DNA from: Isotricha intestinalis
Lineage: Eukaryota > Ciliophora > Litostomatea > Vestibuliferida > Isotrichidae
Assembly (NCBI GenBank): GCA_023807065.1
Contig: JAJJLU010000775.1
Location: 1 to 19,144 of the forward strand
Reading direction: 5' to 3'
DNA length: 19,144 nt
The notes beneath the pieces are model-generated. The model worked only from the letters and a program-made list of their open reading frames with translations, searched no databases and was not told the origin of the DNA. Positions 1 through 7,600 of the stretch are shown here, piece after piece. The first letter of the stretch is position 1. Every line of letters begins with the position of its first letter. The translations under genes and the position numbers were made by a program.

Positions 1-31
1 CCAATCCCCAATCCCCAATCCCCAATCCCCA
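1..31. repeat. Telomeric repeat (CCCCAAT)n, left chromosome end
   Basis: The first 30 bases read CCAAT, then three full CCCCAAT units, then CCCC, after which the sequence changes to AT-rich unique DNA (AAAAATATAT). The C-rich strand is on top at the left edge, so the complementary strand ends 3' in ATTGGGG repeats, as required for a left telomere. The 7-nt unit differs from Tetrahymena GGGGTT and from hypotrich GGGGTTTT. From memory, CCCCAAT ends have been described for rumen litostome ciliates. Only about 4.5 units are present, so this is either the clipped end of an assembled chromosome or a short macronuclear telomere. Confidence 0.85.
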
Positions 32-197
32 AAAATATATATAGTGGAAAAAATATTTTTTTTAAATTTTTAAACTTAAAAAAAAAAATGATTTAATTTA
101 TAAAAGGATTGTGGAAAATTATTTATTATTTTTTAGTTTTTAAATAATAAAATTTTTAACTTAAAAAAAAGAAATATCATTAAGTTATGGTCCTCCG
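32..197. other. Gene-free subtelomeric AT-rich stretch
   Basis: This stretch has no open frame of note and no RNA gene. A loose pattern occurs twice, near 44-90 and 111-170: GTGGAAAA, then a T-rich run, then TTTTTAA, then CTTAAAAAAAA. This may be a degenerate duplication, but in DNA this A/T-rich chance similarity is hard to exclude. Nothing else is visible. Confidence 0.5.
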
Positions 198-315
198 GAA
201 AAAATCCTGAAATCTGGAAAAAAATCCAGAAATCCTGAAAAAAATGTTGAAATCCTGAAAAAAATCTGGAAATCCTAAAAAAATGCGGAAATCTGGAAAA
301 AAGTTAAGAATCTGC
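198..315. repeat. Degenerate 20-bp tandem repeat with 10-bp sub-period
   Basis: Six head-to-tail copies of 19-20 bp can be laid out at 198-216, 217-236, 237-256, 257-276, 277-295 and 296-315. The pattern is roughly GAAAAAAATCCTGAAATCCT. Each copy consists of two 10-bp halves, so an A-rich run followed by TCCTG or TCTGG recurs about every helical turn. It is more G+C-rich than the flanking DNA and lies between the telomere and the first gene. Phased A-tracts of this spacing usually bend DNA, which would suit a chromatin or telomere-positioning element. That role is inference. Confidence 0.75.
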
Positions 316-613
316 TTAATTATGATAATTACAATGATAATTTTTATTATTTATAATTAAAAAAAAACTAAATACTTTTAATAATTTATTCCTAGAACTT
401 TTTGCTTAAAAAAACATTCAATAAAGAAACAAATGTAAAGGATATAAATTATTAATATTGTTTATATTTCAAAGAATAAGAAAATAAATTATTTATTCTA
501 AATAATAAATTTTGACGTTTAAAAAAATGATAAAATGAGATGATTTAAAGTGAATTGAATTTCTAAAAAAAAATTTCAATAATTTTAAAAAATTAAATAA
601 ATGAAAAAAAAGT
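316..613. other. Gene-free AT-rich spacer between the subtelomeric repeat and the first gene
   Basis: About 300 bases with no open frame, tRNA cloverleaf or clear repeat. A short imperfect inverted repeat (AGAATAA ... TTATTCT, about 475-501) is visible but is weak in DNA of this composition. The first gene is transcribed toward the telomere, so its 3' untranslated region and polyadenylation site should lie in the right part of this stretch. AATAAA-like words are too common here to assign one. Confidence 0.5.
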
Positions 614-2689
614 TTAACAAAATTTTTTCAAACTTAAAAACCCTTTCACATTTTTATTTCCATTATAATTAATAGTAATAGTACTTTTTTCATCTAAACT
701 TAAAAAATCATTTAAAGTAATACCAGTAATACAATTATCTTTAAGAATTATATTCCCATCTTTTTTTTCTTCTAAATTTTCAATATTTATATTATTTTCA
801 CTTTTAATTAAAAAAGGATTAGAATTAATTTGACTAATAATAACATCTCCATTAATTAAAACTTGAATTTCAGGTTTTTCTCTAACAAAAAAAGCTAAAG
901 AAATTAAATAAATACCTTTTTCAATAACTTTAATAGTACTAGTATTCTTTTCCCAAATGTAATTTTCAGGAGAAGTATTTATTATTTGAATTTCCCAAGG
1001 AATACCAAAATTATTTTTTTTCTCTCCAGATAACCAAACCCATTTTCCAATATAATTTTCTTTAATTAATATATTATTGATTCCATTTTGATTATCCATT
1101 GCATTATTAAAATCATTTATATTTGGCTTTAAATCTAATTCATTATGGATTTCTATTAATGCTTTATTTACATCATCAATATTTGCTTTTTCTTTTAAAT
1201 AAATTTTCATTTCATTTATATTTGCTTTTAACATTATATCATTTTTTAAATTTTCAATTTGATATTGAGTATCATTTACAAAAGAATTAAATTTATCATA
1301 GTCTATTTTATTTATAAAATCTTTTGTTATTTTATCAAATGATAATTGTATTTTATCTAAATCTTTTGTATTTAATTTTGATTCTAAAGCAATTTTTATT
1401 TCTCTTATATCTGCTTTATTATTAATTAATTGTGTTACTTCTGATATATTTGCTTTCTTATCTAAGCATTGTTGAATATCATTATCAAAGCTTTTTATAT
1501 ATTCTTGAGTATAAAGTTGAATTTCATCTATTTTATTTTTCATTTCTGTTTTAATTGATTTATATAAATTATCTAAATCATTATATGAACAATAATTTTC
1601 TGCTTTTGAAGCTGATAAAGTATTATTTGATACTTCATTTATTTTTTTATTTATTAATTCTAAATCTTTATGAGAAAGAGTATTATTATTTATTGTATTA
1701 TTTAATTCTAAAATTTTCTCATTTAATCTATTTAATTTATCATTAAAAGCTGAATTAATATTATCATAATTCACATTTGTATTTGCTGTTGAAAAAGTCT
1801 TTATTTTATCATCTAACATTGATAAAGTGGAATTATATGAATTCAATTGATTTTTTAATAAACTAATTTCATTTTTTAATAAATTAGAATCATTATCAAT
1901 TTTATTCATTTTAGAAATAATATTTTTATTATCATTATTATTATTAGCAATAATACTTTCAATTTCTTTATAATCAGCTTTATTAGAAGTTAAATTATTT
2001 AAAACAGTATTAACACTAGCAAATTGCTTTTTAATATTTTCAATTAATCTATCTAAATCATTATCAATTTCAACAATTTTTTTATTAATTTCACTTTGAT
2101 TAATATTATTAATTTGTCCTTGAATATCTTGAATATCACTTTTATTAGCTTTTTTATGTAAAGCAGTAATAACATTATCTTTATTAGCTTTATTATTCAT
2201 TTGTTCATTAAAATTTTGAATAGAAACAAATTTCTCATTTAAATCATCTAAAGAATATTTTAAATTTATTTTAATATCTCCATTAGCTAAAATACTTTTA
2301 ATATCATCCAAAGAAGGTCTTGTCATTACAATATTATTCATTTCACTTTTATTAGCTTTTTCATCTAATAATAATTGAATATCATCTTTTGTTGGTCTTT
2401 GATCAATATTTTGAGCAATTTCATTAAAAGTTCTCATTATATCTGCAATATTTGCTTTTATATTTAATGAAGATGATAATTCACTTTTAGTTGCTTTTGT
2501 TCTATCTAGTTTTTCTATTTTTTTTTCATCGGATAATATTATATTATATAAATGTTTTAAACAATTTCTTGTTGCATCTATTGGATTATTACTCCATTCA
2601 TTTGGATTATTTAATAAAGTTTCAAATTGTAATGGTACATTTTCATTATTATTTCCTAAAGATGATTGATTTGATGAACTTATTGACAT
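614..2689 (-). CDS. Coiled-coil protein with 13-residue KAN repeats and C-terminal C1q-like domain
   Basis: The 691-residue protein is mostly predicted coiled coil and ends in a C1q/TNF-like beta sandwich. The N-terminal 500 residues carry a recurring KA[ND]xx[DE][IVM]xxxL motif at residues 65, 78, 111, 167, 180, 237, 412, 425, 488 and 501, with variants at 98, 124, 438 and 521. Neighbouring copies are 13 or 20 residues apart. The C1q-like region covers about 545-691: KWVWLSG, then VIEKGIYLISLAFF, VLINGD, LSLDEKSTITINYNG and VKGFLSLKK, matching the strand pattern and the hydrophobic GxY/F and GFL landmarks of the family. C1q heads form trimers, so a trimeric rod with a globular head is inferred. 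No signal peptide or membrane segment is seen, suggesting a cytoplasmic, perhaps ciliary or cortical, structural protein. The start is the first Met and the stop is TAA. It ends toward the telomere. Confidence 0.85.
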   Translation of the reverse strand: MSISSSNQSSLGNNNENVPLQFETLLNNPNEWSNNPIDATRNCLKHLYNIILSDEKKIEKLDRTKATKSELSSSLNIKANIADIMRTFNEIAQNIDQRPTKDDIQLLLDEKANKSEMNNIVMTRPSLDDIKSILANGDIKINLKYSLDDLNEKFVSIQNFNEQMNNKANKDNVITALHKKANKSDIQDIQGQINNINQSEINKKIVEIDNDLDRLIENIKKQFASVNTVLNNLTSNKADYKEIESIIANNNNDNKNIISKMNKIDNDSNLLKNEISLLKNQLNSYNSTLSMLDDKIKTFSTANTNVNYDNINSAFNDKLNRLNEKILELNNTINNNTLSHKDLELINKKINEVSNNTLSASKAENYCSYNDLDNLYKSIKTEMKNKIDEIQLYTQEYIKSFDNDIQQCLDKKANISEVTQLINNKADIREIKIALESKLNTKDLDKIQLSFDKITKDFINKIDYDKFNSFVNDTQYQIENLKNDIMLKANINEMKIYLKEKANIDDVNKALIEIHNELDLKPNINDFNNAMDNQNGINNILIKENYIGKWVWLSGEKKNNFGIPWEIQIINTSPENYIWEKNTSTIKVIEKGIYLISLAFFVREKPEIQVLINGDVIISQINSNPFLIKSENNINIENLEEKKDGNIILKDNCITGITLNDFLSLDEKSTITINYNGNKNVKGFLSLKKFC

Positions 2690-2802
2690 TGGTTTTTCTT
2701 TATTATTATATATTTAATATTTAATTTTAAAATTTTTTTATTTAATTTTCTTGCTATTTAATAAAATAAAAATTATAAAAAAAAATAAATAAATAAAAAC
2801 TT

Positions 2803-5800
2803 TTAGCTCCATAATTTCTGGAGAAAATTTTTATTTTTTTCACTTCCTTCAATATTAATATCATTTGCTTTTTCAAATCCTTTATAATTTTTACTCATAT
2901 TTTCAATATCTTTAAATAAAAAATTTAATTTATTAATAGCTTCTTGTTCTTCATTATTAGAAGGTTGGAATTTTTGAACTAATATTTTTCCATAAATATT
3001 CATATTATCAAAATATTGTGCTTTTTTAACACAATCTAAAGCTCTTTTCATAGTATCTTGATTTTCTTTTAATTGAATTCTTAAATTAAAATTTTTTTTT
3101 CTTAATTCATTTATACTATCTTTTTCATCATACCCTTTATTTAATAATAATTCCATTTGTTCTTGTTTTCTTAAATCTTCTTCAGCTCTTGCATTAATTG
3201 AACTTTGTAAAGTTTTTATTTCTAAATTTAAAGCTTCTTTTTCTTTTAACATTTTATCATTTTTTTCTTTTAATTCATTTATTTTTTCATTTAATATTTT
3301 ATTTTGATTATCTGATTCGTTTTTACTTTTTTCCATATTTTTCTTTATTATTTCAGTTTGTTCTTTTATTTTTTTTTGTATTTGTTCCATTTCTTTTTGT
3401 GATTTTTCTACTTTTATTTCTAATTCATCAATTAAATTATTTTTTTCTTCTAATTCTTCATTTAAAGTATTTACTTGTTTTTCTAAAGTTTCCATTTTAA
3501 TTTTATTTTTTGTTTGTTCTAAAATGACTTGTGAAGTTACTTTTTTATTTTCATCTTTTAATCTATTTATTATTTCTTCTTTTGATTTATTCTCAAATTC
3601 CAAATCATTTTTTTTTTTATTTATTTCTTCTATTTTATCTAAATATTCTTTTTCTTTTTCATTATTTAATTCTTTATTTTCATTATTATTTGTTTTTAAT
3701 TTCATTAAATCTAATTTTGCTTGAGATAATTCTTTGGTTAAACCTTCATTTGTATTTTCTAAATTTTCTTTTTCTGATTTTAAATTATTATTTTCTTCTG
3801 ATAAAACTTGTAATTGAGTTTGTAATAATATTATTTCATTTGTATTATTTTCATTTTCTTCATTTTCTTTTAATAAATTATTGTTTTCAATTTCTTTTAC
3901 TTTGTTGTTTAATTCTCTTATTTTATTTTCAAATTCTTTATTTTTTTCTTCTAATTGAATATTTGAGTTTTTTATTATATCACATTCATTTTGTAATTTT
4001 TGATTTTGCAAAGCTGCTTCGTCTAAAATTTTTTGTCCTTCTGATATTTTTACATTTAATTTTTCTATTTCTAAATTTAAATCTTTTTTTTCTGATTCTT
4101 TTATGTTTATTTCATTATTTAATTTATATATTTGATTTTCATATTCTTCATTTTTATTATTTAATTCAATATTATTATTAATATTATTATTTAAATTTTG
4201 TAAATTTTCAATTTTTTCATTTAATAATTTAACTTCTGATTTTAAAGCCTCATTTTCATTTGTTATTAAAATGTAATTATCACTTTCTTCATTTTGTTTA
4301 TTTATTATATCATTTAATTCATTTATTTCTTTTTCTTGTTCTTTATTTTTTTCCTGTAAATTTTCTATTAATTCATTATTTTCTAAATTTAAATTATTTG
4401 CTTTTTGTAAATTATCTTTTAATTGAATAATTTCATTATTTTTTTCATTTATTTCATCTAAATTTTGTTGTAATAAAGAAGATGAAACATCATTATTTTC
4501 ATTTGAAGACATAATTTTTTTTAAATCTTCTATTTCTTTTTGTAAAGTATTTATTGTTTTTGAAGAATTATTATTTTTTTGTTCTAATTCATTTTTTATT
4601 TTATTTAAATTATTTATTTGATTTTCTAAATTTATTTTCTCACTTTCATAATCTTTTGTATTATTTAAACTTTCTTTTTCTTTTTTTTCATTTAATTTAT
4701 TTTTATTTTTTATATTTTCTTTATTTAAATCAACTTTTTGAATATTTTTAATTGAAACATCTAATTTATTATTTTTTTTATCTTTTGAAACATATTGTTT
4801 TCTTTCTAAATTTTTTTTTAAATTTTGATTATTTTCTTTTAATTGTTTATTTTCATTTTCTAAATCAGAAATTTTTTTTTTTAATATTTCAATATCTTTA
4901 TTTTCTTTATTTTCTTTATTTATAGATTTAGATTTTTCAAATTTTGGTTTTTCTACTTTTAAAGCTTTTAATCTTTTAATTTCTTCTTCTAAATTAATAA
5001 TTTTTTTTTTATATTCATTTTCTTTTTCTAAATCTTTTTCATTTTGTTTAGATAAAGATTTAGCTCTTTCTAATTTAGGTTTTTCTTTTAAAGCTTTTAA
5101 ATTTTTAATATCATTTTCCAAATTAAATATTTTTTTTTGCATTTCTTCTTTTTCTTTTTCATTATCTTTTTTTTCTTCACAATTATCATTATTATTTTTT
5201 TTTAAGTTTTTAATTAATTGTTTTTTTAAATCTGCTTTTTCTTTAAAAAATCTTTCTTTTTCAATATCAAATTGTTTTTTTAATTCTTCACTTTCTTTAA
5301 TAATCTTTTCTTTTTCTTGTTGCATTTGTTTTTGAAATTTTCCTTTTTCCTTTAAAGCTTTATCTTTTTCATTTATAATTAATTTTTGTAAATCTTTTTT
5401 TTGATTTTGTAATTTTTGTTTTTCTTCTTCATATTGTTTAATTAATTCTTCTTTTTCTTTTTCATATTTTTCTTTTTCTTCATTTATATTTTTATCTTTT
5501 TCTTCACTTTGATTTTTTAATTTCTTTGATTCTTTATTTATTTTTTTTATTTCTTCTTTTAATTTTAATTTTTCTTTATTTAAATCTTCATTTTTTTTTT
5601 CTATATTTTCCTTTTCTTTTTTTATATCTTCTATATTATTCTTTAAATCTTCTTTTTCTTTATTCATTTCATTAATATTCATTTTTAAACTTTCTTTTTC
5701 TTTTAATATTTCTTTTATTTTTTCATTTAATTTTATTTTATCATCTTCTAAATTTTTTACATTTTTTTCTAAATTATTTTTTTCTTCTTTTAAATTATTT

Positions 5801-7524
5801 ATATTCTTTAAAATTGTTTCATCTCCTCCTTGTAATTCATTTAAATCTATTGTTAAAATTTCTTTTTCTTTATTTAAATTTTCTACATTATTTTTTAATG
5901 CTAAATTTTCTTCTTTAATATTATTTAAATTTTTTTCTATTTTCTGCTTTTCATTTTTTATTTCTGAATAATTCTTTTCTAAATTTATTTTTGCTTCTTT
6001 TATATTATTTAAATTTTTCTGTAATTTATCACTTTTTTCTTTTATTTGATTAAAACTTTGTTGTAATATTTTTTTTTCATCTTTCATTTCATTTAAATTA
6101 TTTATTAAATTTATTTTTTCTTTTTGTAACTCATCTAAATTTTTTTGTAATTCATTATTATCTCCTAATATCTTATTAATATCTATTTCTCCATTTTGTA
6201 AACTTGTAAAATTTTTTTCTAAATTTTCTTTTTCTTTTTTAATTTCTTCTAAATTTTTTTCAAGATTATCTTTTTCATTTTTTACTAATTCAAAATTTTG
6301 TTGAATATCTTCTTTTTCTTTAAAACTTTTAAGTAAATTTTTCTCAAATTCTGATTTTTCAATTTTTGTATCAGTTAAATTTTTTTCTAAATCTTCTTTT
6401 TCTTTTAATAATTCATTATTTTTAATTTTAATATTATTTAAATTTCTTTCTAAATTTTCTTTTTCTCTATTAAGATTTTCAAAATGAGAAACTAAAGTTT
6501 CTTTATCTCTTTTTATTTTTTCATTATTTATTTTTAAATTTTCATTTTCTTTTAATATTTCTTCATAATTTCTATTAATTTCATCTTTTTGTTGAATTGT
6601 TTCTTTTAAAACTTTTTCTAAATTTTCTCTTGAAGGATCATTTATTGTTTTATATTCTTCTTCTGTATAATTATTTGTTGTCATATTTTCATTAATATTA
6701 TTATTATTTTTTTTGTTATTAGGGTAATTCTTATTAAAATTATCATTATTGAAAGAATTATTTTTTTTATTATTATATTTATTATATATGTTATTGTCAT
6801 TATAATTATCTTCATTGTAATTATTTTCATTATAATTATCTTCATTATAATTATCTTCATTATAATTGTTTTCATTATAATTATTTTCATTATAATTATC
6901 TTCATTGTAATTGTTTTCATTATAATTATCTTCATTATAATTATTATTATTTTTATTAATATTGTTATTATAATTATTGTCCTGAAGGATTTTATTTTTA
7001 ATTAATTTAGTTTTTATTTTTGAATTGTTTCTTTCTTGATATTCTTCATTCATTTCAATATTATTATTACTTAAAGGACTATATTCATTACTATTATCAT
7101 AAAAATTATTATTATTAGGATCAATAGGAACAGGACTCATTCCTCTTTTTAAATTTAATGGAATTAAATTTGGAGCTCTACTTCTTTTAATACTATTATT
7201 ATTCATATTTTGATTTGAATAATTATAATTTATATTATTATAACTTCTCATAATTTGTTTATTAATTGAATTACTTCTTGAATTCCTATAATGAATATTA
7301 TCTATACTTTTATTATAGTAATTTGATGATTCTTCTCCTTTTAAATTTGCAAGAAATGTTTGAATATTATTCTTTGTTTTTAAAATTATATTTTCTGAAC
7401 CATCAATATCTGTATAATAAGGACTATTATCGGTTATATAATTCGGAGATGTTTGTGGGTAATTTTGCATATTTAATATTTCTGGAGATTGAAACGTTGG
7501 TTGATTATACATTGGGTAATTCAT
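2803..7524 (-). CDS. Giant coiled-coil protein (1573 aa) with 14-residue repeats
   Basis: Not assignable to a named family. Residues 1-290 are low-complexity and Asn/Tyr-rich, with several SP sites (QSPE, TSPN, NSPY, MSPV, YSPL) that could be targets of proline-directed kinases. They include ten exact-length YNE[DN]N repeats at 196-245. From about 300 to 1450 the protein is almost continuous coiled coil, rich in E, K, N and L. Residues 354-664 are built of about 22 units of 14 residues (consensus EKENLEKNLNEIKK). Residues 797-896 contain a 43-residue repeat with KPKLERAKS and KPKFEKSKS. The last 120 residues are less regular and end in LQKLWS. Such rods are typical of basal-body, cortical or Golgi scaffolds; a ciliate cytoskeletal role is inference. 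The stop is TAA. It shares a 76-bp divergent promoter with the + strand gene at 7601. Confidence 0.85.
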   Translation of the reverse strand: MNYPMYNQPTFQSPEILNMQNYPQTSPNYITDNSPYYTDIDGSENIILKTKNNIQTFLANLKGEESSNYYNKSIDNIHYRNSRSNSINKQIMRSYNNINYNYSNQNMNNNSIKRSRAPNLIPLNLKRGMSPVPIDPNNNNFYDNSNEYSPLSNNNIEMNEEYQERNNSKIKTKLIKNKILQDNNYNNNINKNNNNYNEDNYNENNYNEDNYNENNYNENNYNEDNYNEDNYNENNYNEDNYNDNNIYNKYNNKKNNSFNNDNFNKNYPNNKKNNNNINENMTTNNYTEEEYKTINDPSRENLEKVLKETIQQKDEINRNYEEILKENENLKINNEKIKRDKETLVSHFENLNREKENLERNLNNIKIKNNELLKEKEDLEKNLTDTKIEKSEFEKNLLKSFKEKEDIQQNFELVKNEKDNLEKNLEEIKKEKENLEKNFTSLQNGEIDINKILGDNNELQKNLDELQKEKINLINNLNEMKDEKKILQQSFNQIKEKSDKLQKNLNNIKEAKINLEKNYSEIKNEKQKIEKNLNNIKEENLALKNNVENLNKEKEILTIDLNELQGGDETILKNINNLKEEKNNLEKNVKNLEDDKIKLNEKIKEILKEKESLKMNINEMNKEKEDLKNNIEDIKKEKENIEKKNEDLNKEKLKLKEEIKKINKESKKLKNQSEEKDKNINEEKEKYEKEKEELIKQYEEEKQKLQNQKKDLQKLIINEKDKALKEKGKFQKQMQQEKEKIIKESEELKKQFDIEKERFFKEKADLKKQLIKNLKKNNNDNCEEKKDNEKEKEEMQKKIFNLENDIKNLKALKEKPKLERAKSLSKQNEKDLEKENEYKKKIINLEEEIKRLKALKVEKPKFEKSKSINKENKENKDIEILKKKISDLENENKQLKENNQNLKKNLERKQYVSKDKKNNKLDVSIKNIQKVDLNKENIKNKNKLNEKKEKESLNNTKDYESEKINLENQINNLNKIKNELEQKNNNSSKTINTLQKEIEDLKKIMSSNENNDVSSSLLQQNLDEINEKNNEIIQLKDNLQKANNLNLENNELIENLQEKNKEQEKEINELNDIINKQNEESDNYILITNENEALKSEVKLLNEKIENLQNLNNNINNNIELNNKNEEYENQIYKLNNEINIKESEKKDLNLEIEKLNVKISEGQKILDEAALQNQKLQNECDIIKNSNIQLEEKNKEFENKIRELNNKVKEIENNNLLKENEENENNTNEIILLQTQLQVLSEENNNLKSEKENLENTNEGLTKELSQAKLDLMKLKTNNNENKELNNEKEKEYLDKIEEINKKKNDLEFENKSKEEIINRLKDENKKVTSQVILEQTKNKIKMETLEKQVNTLNEELEEKNNLIDELEIKVEKSQKEMEQIQKKIKEQTEIIKKNMEKSKNESDNQNKILNEKINELKEKNDKMLKEKEALNLEIKTLQSSINARAEEDLRKQEQMELLLNKGYDEKDSINELRKKNFNLRIQLKENQDTMKRALDCVKKAQYFDNMNIYGKILVQKFQPSNNEEQEAINKLNFLFKDIENMSKNYKGFEKANDINIEGSEKNKNFLQKLWS
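4837..5136 (-). repeat. 129-bp (43-residue) internal duplication
   Basis: Residues 797-839 and 840-882 of the giant coiled-coil protein align without gaps. Both have the order KKI[FI]NLE..IK.LKALK, then KPK.E, then KS. A partial third copy begins at 883 (KKKISDLENE). Each full copy carries a basic Ser site (RAKS, KSKS). Confidence 0.65.
5533..6465 (-). repeat. 42-bp (14-residue) tandem repeat array in coiled coil
   Basis: Residues 354-664 of the giant coiled-coil protein divide into 22 units of exactly 14 residues, consensus EKENLEKNLNEIKK. One 7-residue half unit (368-374) and one 10-residue interruption (445-454) are inserted. Hydrophobics at unit positions 5, 9 and 12 with Lys at position 2 fit two heptads per unit (Lys, Leu, Leu and Ile at the a/d positions). 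The DNA copies are strongly diverged, so this is an old array and is seen mainly at protein level. Confidence 0.75.
6793..6945 (-). repeat. 15-bp minisatellite encoding YNE[DN]N repeats
   Basis: Ten tandem 15-bp units lie inside the giant coiled-coil gene and encode the pentapeptide Tyr-Asn-Glu-Asp/Asn-Asn at residues 196-245. On the + strand the unit reads roughly TTCATTATAATTATC. Variation is limited to Asp/Asn swaps and synonymous third-base changes, so length is under stronger constraint (or younger) than sequence. The boundaries are approximate to a few bases. Confidence 0.85.
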
Positions 7525-7600
7525 TTTTTTTTTTGATATATTTAATTTTTAATTTTTTTTTTAAATTTAATAAATTTTATATATTACTTTTTATTAAATA

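Noticed and set aside
475..501. Inverted repeat as terminator or hairpin
   Set aside because: Seven-base A/T arms are expected by chance in DNA of this composition.
1141..1172. GTAAAT...TAG word on the minus strand within the KAN-repeat gene
   Set aside because: It encodes one of the repeats in frame and its removal would break the frame.
3198..4181. Plus-strand open frames rich in Phe, Leu and Tyr (also 4554-4751, 1555-1746 and 2491-2724)
   Set aside because: They are the reverse complement of Lys/Glu/Asn-rich coiled-coil codons in the minus-strand genes, which read as Phe/Leu/Tyr. The composition is that of a shadow frame.
6681..6935. Minus-strand frame of repeated MKIIIMKT
   Set aside because: Alternate reading frame of the 15-bp minisatellite inside the giant coiled-coil gene; it merely stays open because the repeat length is a multiple of three.
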